From contig CAZHRW010000184.1 in assembly GCA_964535025.1 (NCBI GenBank), forward strand, positions 1 to 51,737: a stretch of 51,737 nt of DNA, in the 5' to 3' direction. This document shows positions 15,461 through 23,962 of the stretch, in pieces. Within the stretch, counting starts at the first letter, position 1. Every line of letters starts with the position of its first letter. The translations under genes and the position numbers were made by a program. The notes beneath the pieces were generated by a model that searched no databases, was not told the origin of the DNA, and saw only the letters and a list, made by a program, of their open reading frames with translations. The stretch comes from JAAYZK01 sp964535025 (lineage in GTDB: Bacteria; Planctomycetota; Phycisphaerae; SM23-33; FEN-1343).

Positions 15461-17386
15461 ATGATGCGAACGATCATTGCCCTGGCGCTGCTCGCCGCGC
15501 TGCCGGCCGGCTGCGCGACGGTGGACCGGGCGTGGGACCGGACGAAAGAGGCCGTGACGCTGGATCCCTATGACGAGGCCGGCCCGGCGGTGGTTTGGGT
15601 CGAGGGCGAGCGCTACGTCGCCGGCCCCGCCAACCGGCAGGTCGGCGTCGGCGCCAAGCCGCCCGCCTCCGGCCGCGAGGCGCTGTTCGGGCCGGCCCTG
15701 GCCGAAACCGACGGCTTCGCCGAATGGACCGTGCCCGTCGGGACCGAGTACGACGATGCCCGGCTGCTGATTCGCTACGCGCGATATCACTTCCGCGAGA
15801 TGGAGGCGGCCCAGGTCGCCGTCCGTGTCGCCGCGCGGGGGCGGGACATCCTGCGAACCGTTCGGCTGGGCGACACCGGCGGGTGGGGGACCGCCGACGC
15901 CGGCGAGTGGGCCCTGGCCGTCGTCGAGCTCGGCCCGCTGCCGGCCGGAACCTGCACCGTACGATTCACGTCGCAAACCGAGCAGTTCGGCGACGTGAAT
16001 GTCGACGGGTTCTTCATCGTCGAGGCCGGCACCGTCATCACCGGCGAGGAACTCAGCGCCGGCGACCGGATCCACATCAGCCCCGACGGCTACGCCGGCC
16101 TCAGCATCCCGGCGACGGTGCTGCGCCAGGGCGCGCTGGGGTATCTCCCGTTCCCCGTCCGGTCGTTCACGCCGGCCGCGCGGACCCTCCGCGCCAGGCT
16201 GCTCGGCGCCGACGGCCGTCCCGCGGCGGTCCTGGCGGATATCCGGGACCTCCGGGTCGACAACGAGGCGCGGGAAGTCCTCGTCGACGCCTCCGCCGCC
16301 GGCGTGCTACCGGACGGGACGTACGTCATGATGGCCGAATGGGACAACGCGCCGGTCCTGTCGATCGAATTGCAGTTCGTCGGCCAGTTGGCGGCGACCT
16401 TCGACGCGCGCCTGGCCGCCATCGCCGCCGACGGACAACGGCTGGCCGGCGAGGACGAGACCGATGCGACGGCCTACGCCGCCGACTACGCCGACGCGGT
16501 GGATTTCCTCACCGACGCGTGGGCGCGGGTCGACGCCGGGGCCGCCGAGGAGGCGACCATCGCGTCAATCCGCCGGGTTCTGGCGCAGTACGAATCGGTC
16601 GGCGCAATGCTCGCGGCGGGCGCCGATCCCTACGCCGGCCGCACCGGCGACCTGCGCCGGGCGTTCTGGTCGGACGCGACGGGGCTGCTGGAGCCCTACC
16701 GGCTGTTCGTCCCGGACGACTACCGCCCCGACGGGTCGACGCCGCTGCTGGTCGCCCTCAACCACCACGTCAACGCCTTTCTCGACCAGGCCGACGGGGT
16801 CGTCAAGGAGATCGCCAACGAGCGCGGCTGGATGATCCTCGCGCCCGGCGCCGTCGGGACCGCCGAGGCGACGGCCGTCTACGACGGCCCGGGCCGCCGC
16901 GACCTCAACCAGGTGCTGGACCTGGTGCTGGCCGCCTACCCCGGCATCGAGCGCGACCGCGTGTTCTGCACGGGCCCGTCGCGGGGCGGGTTCGGCACCT
17001 ACCACTGGGCCAGCCACGATCCTGAGCGGTTCGCCGCCATCGCCTGCGTTTCCGGCGTGGGCAACTGGCGGCGCGACGATGGCCGGCGGTTGCCCGTCGA
17101 GCCGTTCGCGCCGATGCCGACGTTGATCCTCCACGGCGGGATCGACAACCTGGTGCCCCCGCGGATCGCCCGCGATTTCGCCGCGGCCCTCGACGCGCGG
17201 GGGATCCCGCACGAACTGCACGTGTTCGACTCCCACGGACACTCCTACGAGAGCTACGCCGAGCAGTACCTCACGCTGACGCTCGACTACTTCGACCGCG
17301 TCGCCCCGCCGCCCGCACCGGCGACGGCGCCAGCGACGGCACCGGCCGGCCCGGCGGAAGAGGCCCCGAACGGAAACGGCCGCTGA
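15461..17386 (+). CDS. Lipoprotein with an alpha/beta-hydrolase (PHB-depolymerase/feruloyl-esterase-like) domain
   Basis: 641 residues. The N-terminus is a lipoprotein signal, MMRTIIALALLAALPAGC, with lipobox LPAGC. Residues about 30-190 form a beta-rich domain with carbohydrate-binding-module character, followed by an accessory region to about 400. The C-terminal domain has the nucleophile in GPSRGGFG (Ser507), an acid in HGGIDNLVPP (Asp562) and histidine in DSHGHSY (His592 or His594), the order expected for an alpha/beta hydrolase. It ends in a Pro/Ala/Thr-rich tail. It is probably a surface-anchored esterase acting on a polysaccharide ester or polyester. It lies close behind glyS and is followed by a strong terminator. 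Confidence 0.78.
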   Translation: MMRTIIALALLAALPAGCATVDRAWDRTKEAVTLDPYDEAGPAVVWVEGERYVAGPANRQVGVGAKPPASGREALFGPALAETDGFAEWTVPVGTEYDDARLLIRYARYHFREMEAAQVAVRVAARGRDILRTVRLGDTGGWGTADAGEWALAVVELGPLPAGTCTVRFTSQTEQFGDVNVDGFFIVEAGTVITGEELSAGDRIHISPDGYAGLSIPATVLRQGALGYLPFPVRSFTPAARTLRARLLGADGRPAAVLADIRDLRVDNEAREVLVDASAAGVLPDGTYVMMAEWDNAPVLSIELQFVGQLAATFDARLAAIAADGQRLAGEDETDATAYAADYADAVDFLTDAWARVDAGAAEEATIASIRRVLAQYESVGAMLAAGADPYAGRTGDLRRAFWSDATGLLEPYRLFVPDDYRPDGSTPLLVALNHHVNAFLDQADGVVKEIANERGWMILAPGAVGTAEATAVYDGPGRRDLNQVLDLVLAAYPGIERDRVFCTGPSRGGFGTYHWASHDPERFAAIACVSGVGNWRRDDGRRLPVEPFAPMPTLILHGGIDNLVPPRIARDFAAALDARGIPHELHVFDSHGHSYESYAEQYLTLTLDYFDRVAPPPAPATAPATAPAGPAEEAPNGNGR

Positions 17387-17411
17387 GGCGGCGCGGAGGC
17401 GTGCCGTATGG

Positions 17412-17441
17412 AAAACCCGCGCAGGGACGGCGCGGGTTTTT
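17412..17441 (+). terminator. Rho-independent terminator after the esterase gene
   Basis: AAAACCCGCGC (17412-17422) pairs with GCGCGGGTTTT (17430-17440) around a 7-base loop, with T-rich sequence at the 3' end. It closes the glyS-esterase transcript. No gene is seen from here to 17588. Confidence 0.85.
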
Positions 17442-17588
17442 CATGCGCCGGTGTCCGGCGCTGGGCGGCAGGTTGTGTCGCAGGCGCCATTGGCGCATGG
17501 CTTTGCGAAAGTCGGACCCTCGATCGGCCGATCTACCTTGCGGCGCGTGGGTTTCTGTGGTGCTTTCCCCCGGCGCACGGAGTGTCCG

Positions 17589-18626
17589 ATGGCCATCGAA
17601 GTCAAGTGTAAGTGCGGCAGTGAATACCGCTTAGACGACAGCCGCGCCGGCGAGACGTTCTCCTGCCGCGTCTGCGGCGCCTCGATCACGCTCCAGGCGG
17701 GTGTCGGACGGGCCAGTCCGACCGACGCCGACGGGGCGCCCCAACCGGAAGCGGTGGCGACAGCCTCGACCGTCGCGTCGCCCACCCCGCCCGGCCCGCC
17801 GGCACGACCGTCGCCGCCCGACGGGAGGCAGCTCGGCGAGTTCGGCGACAGCCTCGATGTGCCGACCGCCGAGGGGGCCGAAACGCCGTCCTCGCCGCCG
17901 CCGACCGCGCCGCGCAAGCCGGTCGAGCCGCTGCTGTCGGCCCGGATGCCGGGCAACGCCTCGCCGTCTCCGGTGCCTCATCCCCCGGCGATGCCGACGG
18001 GGCGTCCGACGCGACCGCCGCTGTCGTGGTGGCTGGCGCGGGCGATTCTGTGGGGGCTGTGCGCGGGGTTCTTCTTCCTGCCGTGGTTCTTCGTGGCCGA
18101 TTCGTCGACCGCCGACCAGACCGTTCGCAACAACCACGCAGGGCTGGAGTTGTTCAAGTCGACCTGGCAGGGCATGGGCAGCGCCGGCGCCGACAGCGGC
18201 TCGACCCATCTGCCGTACCCCATCGATTTCTTCGATGTTTCCGACGACAGCGGGAGAATCGCCATCGGCGCGGCCATGATGAAGTTCAGTCCCTGCGTCT
18301 TTGGCCTGGGGCTGCTGCTGGTCATTGCGATCATCCCGATCGCCACGAGCAAGGACGGGGCCGGCGCGATGTGGCCGTTCCTGACGTGCCTGCTGGGCCT
18401 GGGCGGGTTCATCGTCGGCTGGCACCTGGTCGCCGGCGCCGAACAGGCGGCGCCGCAGTTGGAAATCGCCTCGCAGGTGGGGATCACCGTCGGCGTCTCC
18501 GGCTGGGCCTACGCCATGGCCGTGGTGCTGGTGCCGATCATCCTCATCGCCCGCGGCCGCCCCGACTACCGGCTCGTCCAGGCCGCCCAGTGGAGCAAGC
18601 AACAGTCATCGACGGGGCCGTTCTAG
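17589..18626 (+). CDS. Zinc-ribbon membrane protein of unknown function
   Basis: 345 residues. The N-terminal 35 residues hold a short zinc ribbon (CKCGSEY then CRVCGAS). Next comes a long Pro/Ala/Thr/Ser-rich disordered linker to about residue 140, then four likely transmembrane segments: near 142-162 (WWLARAILWGLCAGFFFLPW), 235-256, 260-280 and 300-322. This domain plan (cytoplasmic zinc ribbon, linker, membrane domain) is common among planctomycete hypotheticals, as recalled. Start ATG 17589 has GGAG upstream. A terminator follows directly. Function unknown. Confidence 0.72.
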   Translation: MAIEVKCKCGSEYRLDDSRAGETFSCRVCGASITLQAGVGRASPTDADGAPQPEAVATASTVASPTPPGPPARPSPPDGRQLGEFGDSLDVPTAEGAETPSSPPPTAPRKPVEPLLSARMPGNASPSPVPHPPAMPTGRPTRPPLSWWLARAILWGLCAGFFFLPWFFVADSSTADQTVRNNHAGLELFKSTWQGMGSAGADSGSTHLPYPIDFFDVSDDSGRIAIGAAMMKFSPCVFGLGLLLVIAIIPIATSKDGAGAMWPFLTCLLGLGGFIVGWHLVAGAEQAAPQLEIASQVGITVGVSGWAYAMAVVLVPIILIARGRPDYRLVQAAQWSKQQSSTGPF

Positions 18627-18651
18627 TCGCGGCCCCGCCTTTGGAGGGAGG

Positions 18652-18681
18652 GCCCCGCTCATCATTGGGCGGGGCTTTTTT
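18652..18681 (+). terminator. Rho-independent terminator after the zinc-ribbon membrane protein
   Basis: GCCCCGC (18652-18658) pairs with GCGGGGC (18669-18675) around a 10-base loop and is followed by six T. It separates this gene from convergent valS. On the minus strand no T run follows the hairpin. Confidence 0.85.
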
Positions 18682-18708
18682 AATGGAAAACCGGCGGCCA
18701 GTCGCCGG

Positions 18709-21633
18709 CTACAGCGCCCCCAGCGCGGCGTCGATCGCCTTCAGCCGTTCCTGCATCTCGGCCAGCCGCCGGCGCTCGCCGTCGACGACGGCGGCGGGGG
18801 CCTTGGCGAGGAACTTGTCGTTGTTGAGCTTGCCATCGGCCGAGGCGATGCCCCGCGCGACGGTGGCGCGTTCCTTTTCGAGGCGGGCGCGCTCGGCCTC
18901 GACGTCGACGACGTCGGCGACATAGGCCGTCACGCCGGCGGCGACGACCGTCGCGGCGCGGGCGTCGGGCTTGGCGGCGCCGGCGCGGACCGTCAGCGAA
19001 CCGACGTTCGCCTGCGAACGGATCAACTCGGCGTTGGCCTCGATCCGCTCGGCGTCGGCGCCGTCGGCGTCGACCGTCACGTCCAGCTTCCGCGACGGCG
19101 GGACGTTGTGCGTCGTGCGGATCTGGCGGATCCCGCGGATCACCTCCCGCAGGGCGTCGAAAAGCTTCTCGGCGTCGGGGCGGATCAGCTCGGCCTGGGC
19201 CCGCGGCCACGCGGCCCGCACCAGCAGCGGCTCGCCGATCTGGTCGGCCAGGCCCCGGCGGGGCGCCACCGCGTTGAGATGCTGCCAGACGGCCTCGGTG
19301 ATGTACGGGAGGATCGGGTGCAGCAGGCGCAGCAGCCCGTCAAGGACATAGGCGACGATCGCCTTGGGAGCTTCGGCGCCGGCGGCAATCCGGCCCTTGG
19401 CGATCTCCAGGTACCAGTCGCAGAAGTCGTCCCAGGTGAACCGGTACAGCACGGCGGCCACCTCGTTGAAGCGGTAGGCCTCCAGGGCGCCCGTCGCGTC
19501 GCGGATCGTCGTGTGCAGACGGCTGAGGATCCACGTGTCGGCCAGGTGTACGGCCGGATGCACCGCCTGCCAGCTCGGCGCCCCGGCGACGTTCATCACC
19601 GCGAACCGCGAGGCGTTCCACAGCTTGTTGCAGAAGTTCCGCCCGAGATCGAACTTCGGCGAGGTGTTCATCTCCCGCCCGTCGGGCAGCTTGACGTGCT
19701 CGACCGGCATGCGGACGTCCTGCGTCTCGGTCGTCATCGACGCCAGCGTGTACCGCAGCGCGTCGGCGCCGTGGCTGTCAATGATGTCCAGCGGGTCGAT
19801 CCCGTTGCCGAGGCTTTTGGACATCTTGCGCCCCTCGCCGTCCTGGACCATCGCGTGGATGTACACGTCGGCGAAGGGGATCGCCCCGCGGAAATACTGG
19901 CCGAACATCACCATCCGGCTGACCCACAGCGTGATGATCTCCCGGGCCGTGCACAGCAGGTCGGTGGGGTAGAACCGCTTGAGCAGGTCCGTCTCCTCCG
20001 GCCAGCCCATCGTCGAGATGGGCCACAGGCCCGAGGAGAACCACGTGTCCAGCACGTCGGGGTCCTGCTCGAACCCCGCGTCGATCAGTTGGGCCTCGAC
20101 GTCGGCGCTGTCGGCCGGCGGGCAGACGTACAGTCGCCGCAGGGCAGGGTCCTCGCCGTGCTCGGCGAGCATCGTCGCGGCGCCTTCGACCGGGCAGGTC
20201 GCCTCCTCGGCGGCGGGGACCTCCTTCGACCAGATGGGAATCCGGTGGCCCCACCAGAGCTGGCGGCTGATGGGCCAGTCGCGCAGGTTCTCCAGCCACG
20301 TGCGGTAGTTGGCGGCGTAGCGTTCGGGCGTGAAGGTGAGCTTCCCGTCCAGCAGGGGCTTGAGGGCGATCCCCGCCAGCGAGTTGGCCGGCACGTTCGT
20401 GCCGTCCAGCAGGTCGGTGCCGAACGTCTCGGCCAGCCGGTCGATCGGCCGGGTGACGGCGATGTACCATTGGTCGGACAAATAGGGCTCGATGGGCACG
20501 TGCGAGCGGTAGCTGTGGCCGACCTCGTGGTCGTAGTCGCGGACGTCCTCGAGCAGTCCCTGGGCTCGGAACCACTCGACGATGGCCTCGCGGGCCTCGA
20601 AGCGGTCCATGCCGAGAAACTGCTCGGCGTCGCTGCCGGCGGCGTCGTCCCAGCCGTGACGGTCGCTGATCGTCGCGTCGGGGGCCATGACATTGACCAC
20701 CGGCAGCCCGTGCCGCTGGCCGATGGCCCAGTCGTTGGGATCGTGGGCGGGGGTCACCTTGAGAAACCCCGTCGCGAAGCGGGCCTTGGCGTCGTCGCTG
20801 TCGGGATCGGGCAGAACGACGTACTCGTCGGCGATGATGGGAATGAGCCGTCCGACCAGCGGCAGGCGGACCTGCCGGCCGACCAGCGCTTTGGCCCGCG
20901 GGTCGCGCGGGTTGATGGCCACGGCGGTGTCGCCGAGCATGGTTTCGGGGCGGGTCGTGGCGACGGTCACGTGTTCGACGGTTTGACCGTCGAGGGTGAC
21001 CGGGTCGGCCAGCGGGTAGCGCATGTACCAGAAGAATCCCTTGACGGTCTCGTGCTCGACCTCGTCGTCGGCCAGGACGGTCTGCGTGGCGGGGTCCCAG
21101 TTCACCAGCCGCTTGCCGCGATAGATCAGCCCGTCGGCGAAGAGCTGATGGAAGGCGGTCCGCACCGCGCGGGCGCAGACGGCGTCCATGGTGAATCGGG
21201 TGCGGTCCCAGTCGCACGAGCAGCCCATGGCCTGGAGCTGGCCGAGGATGCGGGCCTCGTAGTCGTCCTTCCACGCCTGGATCCGTTCGACGAACGCCTC
21301 GCGGGTGAAATCGCCGCGTCGTTTGCCCTCCTCGGCGAGGATGCGTTTCTCGACGACGGTCTGCGTGGCGATCCCGGCGTGGTCGGTGCCGGGCATCCAG
21401 AGGGTGTTGAACCCCGCCATGCGCTTCCAGCGGACGAGGATGTCCTGCAGCGTGTTGTTCAGCGCGTGGCCGACGTGGAGGACGGCGGTGACGTTGGGCG
21501 GGGGGATCACGATGGCGTAGGTCGGCCCGCCGGCGGCGGGGTCGGCGTGAAAGCTGCCGGCCTTGCGCCACAGGGCGTAGATGTCCGTCTCGGTCTGCTT
21601 GGGGTCGTAAACCGTCGCCAAATCCCTGGCCAT
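18709..21633 (-). CDS. valS: Valyl-tRNA synthetase
   Basis: 974 residues, class I. The HIGH motif appears as HVGHALNN after PPPNVTAVL (residues about 45-60), and KMSKS as GRKMSKSLGNGIDP (about 600). A CP1 editing domain lies between them, an anticodon-binding domain follows, and a C-terminal coiled coil covers the last 65 residues. The cimA stop overlaps an in-frame GTG at 21639, but ATG 21633 is favoured because AGGTGAG lies about 8 bases upstream. It is second in the cimA-valS operon, and the leader ORF ahead of cimA carries five Val codons in its control stretch, linking expression to charged tRNA(Val), the product of this enzyme. Confidence 0.95.
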   Translation of the reverse strand: MARDLATVYDPKQTETDIYALWRKAGSFHADPAAGGPTYAIVIPPPNVTAVLHVGHALNNTLQDILVRWKRMAGFNTLWMPGTDHAGIATQTVVEKRILAEEGKRRGDFTREAFVERIQAWKDDYEARILGQLQAMGCSCDWDRTRFTMDAVCARAVRTAFHQLFADGLIYRGKRLVNWDPATQTVLADDEVEHETVKGFFWYMRYPLADPVTLDGQTVEHVTVATTRPETMLGDTAVAINPRDPRAKALVGRQVRLPLVGRLIPIIADEYVVLPDPDSDDAKARFATGFLKVTPAHDPNDWAIGQRHGLPVVNVMAPDATISDRHGWDDAAGSDAEQFLGMDRFEAREAIVEWFRAQGLLEDVRDYDHEVGHSYRSHVPIEPYLSDQWYIAVTRPIDRLAETFGTDLLDGTNVPANSLAGIALKPLLDGKLTFTPERYAANYRTWLENLRDWPISRQLWWGHRIPIWSKEVPAAEEATCPVEGAATMLAEHGEDPALRRLYVCPPADSADVEAQLIDAGFEQDPDVLDTWFSSGLWPISTMGWPEETDLLKRFYPTDLLCTAREIITLWVSRMVMFGQYFRGAIPFADVYIHAMVQDGEGRKMSKSLGNGIDPLDIIDSHGADALRYTLASMTTETQDVRMPVEHVKLPDGREMNTSPKFDLGRNFCNKLWNASRFAVMNVAGAPSWQAVHPAVHLADTWILSRLHTTIRDATGALEAYRFNEVAAVLYRFTWDDFCDWYLEIAKGRIAAGAEAPKAIVAYVLDGLLRLLHPILPYITEAVWQHLNAVAPRRGLADQIGEPLLVRAAWPRAQAELIRPDAEKLFDALREVIRGIRQIRTTHNVPPSRKLDVTVDADGADAERIEANAELIRSQANVGSLTVRAGAAKPDARAATVVAAGVTAYVADVVDVEAERARLEKERATVARGIASADGKLNNDKFLAKAPAAVVDGERRRLAEMQERLKAIDAALGAL

Positions 21634-21635
21634 CG

Positions 21636-23261
21636 TCACTCACCTGCCTGTCGGGCCGGCGGCACGGCGCCGGCGGTGTCGTCCATGTCCTTGAACAGCT
21701 TGTACTCGACCGCGTCGGTCAAGGCCAGCCACGAGGCCTCGATGATGTTGCTGCTGACGCCCACCGTGCCGAAGTGGCCGTCCTCGTCGTGGAACCGGAT
21801 CGCCACGCGGACCTTGGCGGCCGTCTCGGCGACGGCGTTGACGACGCGGACCTTGTAATCGTCCAGGTGGATCCGGTCGACGGCGGGGTAGTGGGGCCGC
21901 AGCGCCTTGCGCAGGGCGCCGTCGAGGGCGTTGACCGGCCCGTCGCCGGCGGCGACGGTGTACTCGTCGCGGCCGTCGATGAACAGGCGGACGACGCCCT
22001 CGGTCGTGGCGGGCTGTTCGTCGTAGCGGAGGATGTTGCACCGGAAGTGATCCAGCGTCCAGAACGGCCCGCCATACCACGGGGGGCCGAGCGTCTTGCG
22101 GATGAGCACGTCGAGCGTGCCGTCGGCGGCCTCGAACTCGTAGCCCTCGGCCTCCAGCTCGACCACCCGCTGGAGGATGCGGCGCTGGGCGTCCTTGTCG
22201 TCGGCCAGGGCGAACCGCTTGTGGGCCGCCGCCACGATGTTGCTGGCGCCGGCCAGCTCCGAAACGAGGATCCGCCGCTGGTTGCCCACCTGCGCCGGGT
22301 CGATGTGCTCGTAGGTCCGCGTGTTCCGCTGGACCGCGTGGACGTGCATCCCGCCCTTGTGCGCGAAGGCCGAGAGCCCCACGTAGGGCTGGTGCTCCAG
22401 GGGAGCCAGGTTGGCCATCTCGTAGACGAAACGGCTGACGTCGGTGAGCTGGGCCAGCGCCCCGTCGACCAGGCAGGGCCGGTTCATCTTCAGCGCGAGA
22501 TTGGGGATCACGCTGGTCAGGTCGGCGTTGCCGGTCCGTTCGCCGATGCCGTTGATCGTGCCGTGCACCTGGACGGCCCCCTCGCGGACCGCGGCCAGGG
22601 CGCCGGCGACGGCCAGGCCGCTGTCGTTGTGCGTGTGGATCCCCACCGCCGCGTCGGGCAGCGTGCGGGCGAGGGCCTTGACGACCTTGGCGACGGTCTC
22701 GGGCAGCGTGCCGCCGTTCGTATCGCACAGGACGACGCGGCTGGCCCCGGCGTCCAGGGCCGCCCGAAGGGTATCGACGGCGTAGCGACGGTTGGCCTTG
22801 TAGCCGTCGAAGAAGTGTTCGGCGTCGAAGATCACCTCGCGTCCGGCGGCGACGCAGAACGCCACGCTGTCGGCGATCATGCGGAGATTCTCCGGACGGC
22901 TCACGCGGAGGACGTCGGTGACGTGCATGTCCCAGCTCTTGCCGACGAGGGTGCATACGGGGGCGCGGGCATCCAGCAGGGCGCGCAGCCCGACGTCGTT
23001 TTCGGCGGCGATGCCGCGGCGGCGGGTCATCCCGAACGCCGCGACCTTCGCGCGGGTGAGCTTCCGCGAGCGGATGTGCTGGAAGAACGCCGCGTCCTTG
23101 GGGTTGGACAGCGGGTAGCCGCCCTCGATGTAATCGACCCCGAGGGCGTCCAGGGCTTCGGCGATCCGCAGCTTGTCCTCCAGCGACAGGCTCACGCCCT
23201 CGGCCTGCATGCCGTCCCGCAGGGTGGTGTCGTAGATCTCGACTCGGTTCTCGGTTGTCAT
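21636..23261 (-). CDS. cimA: (R)-citramalate synthase
   Basis: 541 residues. Condenses pyruvate and acetyl-CoA into citramalate, the threonine-independent route to isoleucine. The catalytic TIM barrel starts VEIYDTTLRDGMQAEGVSLS and includes GGYPLSNPKD, HTHNDSGLAVAGALAAVREGA and HGTINGIGERTGNADL. The C-terminal 130 residues form the LeuA-type regulatory domain that usually binds isoleucine or leucine. The longer N-terminal spacing and the GYPLSNP motif favour CimA over 2-isopropylmalate synthase. thrC is also present nearby, so a threonine-derived route may coexist. Its mRNA starts at a near-perfect promoter and passes an Ile/Val attenuator. Confidence 0.9.
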   Translation of the reverse strand: MTTENRVEIYDTTLRDGMQAEGVSLSLEDKLRIAEALDALGVDYIEGGYPLSNPKDAAFFQHIRSRKLTRAKVAAFGMTRRRGIAAENDVGLRALLDARAPVCTLVGKSWDMHVTDVLRVSRPENLRMIADSVAFCVAAGREVIFDAEHFFDGYKANRRYAVDTLRAALDAGASRVVLCDTNGGTLPETVAKVVKALARTLPDAAVGIHTHNDSGLAVAGALAAVREGAVQVHGTINGIGERTGNADLTSVIPNLALKMNRPCLVDGALAQLTDVSRFVYEMANLAPLEHQPYVGLSAFAHKGGMHVHAVQRNTRTYEHIDPAQVGNQRRILVSELAGASNIVAAAHKRFALADDKDAQRRILQRVVELEAEGYEFEAADGTLDVLIRKTLGPPWYGGPFWTLDHFRCNILRYDEQPATTEGVVRLFIDGRDEYTVAAGDGPVNALDGALRKALRPHYPAVDRIHLDDYKVRVVNAVAETAAKVRVAIRFHDEDGHFGTVGVSSNIIEASWLALTDAVEYKLFKDMDDTAGAVPPARQAGE

Positions 23262-23282
23262 GATTCGGTATCCGTCACTATG

Positions 23283-23315
23283 AAAAAAGCCCTCAAGCGT
23301 CGAACGCCTCAGGGC
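23283..23315 (-). terminator. Rho-independent attenuator in the cimA-valS leader
   Basis: On the minus strand GCCCTGAGGCG (23315-23305) pairs with CGCTTGAGGGC (23299-23289) with one mismatch and one wobble around a 5-base loop, followed by six T (23288-23283). It lies 22 bases before the cimA ATG. A rival helix is visible: CCTTAGGGC (23354-23346), spanning the leader stop codon, pairs over nine bases with GCCCTGAGG (23315-23307), the 5' arm of the terminator. Confidence 0.87.
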
Positions 23316-23348
23316 GGGTAGCGCGGAAGCAAGAAGACCGGCGGAGCC

Positions 23349-23462
23349 CTAAGGCACGAACGGGACGACGACGGATACGATAATACCCGCGGCGCGGAGG
23401 CCGACCGCCCGGCCGTGACGGCCGTTGGGGCGGGTGTCAGCGAGTGTCAGCGTCCGCGCCAT
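23349..23462 (-). CDS. Attenuator leader peptide rich in Ile and Val
   Basis: 37-codon ORF from ATG 23462 to TAG 23351-23349. Near its end the codons ATT ATC GTA TCC GTC GTC GTC CCG TTC GTG encode Ile-Ile-Val-Ser-Val-Val-Val-Pro-Phe-Val, directly ahead of the stop. GGGAG lies about 4 bases before the ATG. The stop codon is embedded in the antiterminator sequence CCTTAGGGC. A ribosome stalled at the Ile/Val run leaves that sequence free, while one reaching the stop masks it. This is the classical branched-chain attenuator layout, placed ahead of an isoleucine-pathway enzyme and valyl-tRNA synthetase. Confidence 0.87.
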   Translation of the reverse strand: MARTLTLADTRPNGRHGRAVGLRAAGIIVSVVVPFVP

Positions 23463-23502
23463 CGTACTCCCGGTTCATGCCTCAGACAGCATACGTATCG
23501 GC

Positions 23503-23530
23503 ATTATAGGCCGCAACCCCCGGATGTCAA
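23503..23530 (-). promoter_or_regulatory. Near-consensus promoter of the cimA-valS leader
   Basis: On the minus strand TTGACA (23530-23525) and TATAAT (23508-23503) are perfect consensus hexamers with a 16-base spacer. A start near 23496 would put the leader ATG about 34 bases downstream. Such a strong promoter suits control exerted at attenuation rather than initiation. Confidence 0.85.
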
Positions 23531-23537
23531 TGGGCGT

Positions 23538-23565
23538 TTGCATCGGCGGCGCCGTTGCCTATAAT
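23538..23565 (+). promoter_or_regulatory. Promoter of the YkgJ-type gene and hisS
   Basis: TTGCAT at 23538-23543 and TATAAT at 23560-23565, spacer 16, divergent from the cimA promoter only 7 bases away. The ATG at 23578 is 12 bases after the -10, so the mRNA would begin about 6 bases before the start codon, with no ribosome-binding site. Confidence 0.7.
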
Positions 23566-23577
23566 CGCGAGTCTATC

Positions 23578-23946
23578 ATGACAGAATCACTATGCGACCA
23601 ATGCCCCGGGATGTGCTGCCGCTACATCGCCCTGCCGATCGATAAGCCGGACGACCGCGAGAGCTTCGAGGAGATCCGCTGGTTCCTCATGCACGAGGGC
23701 GTGACGGTGTTCGTCACCGACGGCCAGTGGTACGTCTCGGTGGCGACGCGCTGCAAGCACCTGGACGAACAGGGGATGTGCGACGCGTACGCCACCCGGC
23801 CGGCGATCTGCCGCAACTACAGCAGCGACAACTGCGACTATCACGGCGGGGAGTACGAATACCAGTTGTTCTTCACCCACGCCGGCCAACTGGCCGACTA
23901 CGCCGCCGAACAGCTCGGCGACGCGTGGACGGCCCCGGCGACCTGA
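23578..23946 (+). CDS. YkgJ-family cysteine-cluster protein
   Basis: 122 residues. The CxxCPGxCCRY cluster near the N-terminus (CDQCPGMCCRY, residues 6-16) and later Cys (TRCKHL, GMCDAY, AICRNY, NCDYH) match the YkgJ/Fe-S or zinc-binding cysteine-cluster family of unknown function. No signal peptide. ATG 23578 has no Shine-Dalgarno and follows the -10 box closely, suggesting leaderless translation. hisS follows at 16 bases, so the two are probably co-transcribed. Confidence 0.82.
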   Translation: MTESLCDQCPGMCCRYIALPIDKPDDRESFEEIRWFLMHEGVTVFVTDGQWYVSVATRCKHLDEQGMCDAYATRPAICRNYSSDNCDYHGGEYEYQLFFTHAGQLADYAAEQLGDAWTAPAT

Positions 23947-23962
23947 CCGCGAGACCGCGCCC

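Noticed and set aside
23283..23345. T-box-like word AGGGCGGGTAGCGCGG on the plus strand upstream of cimA
   Set aside because: It is on the strand opposite to cimA and valS, lacks the AGGGTGGNACCGCG core, and the minus strand offers a complete leader-peptide attenuator instead.
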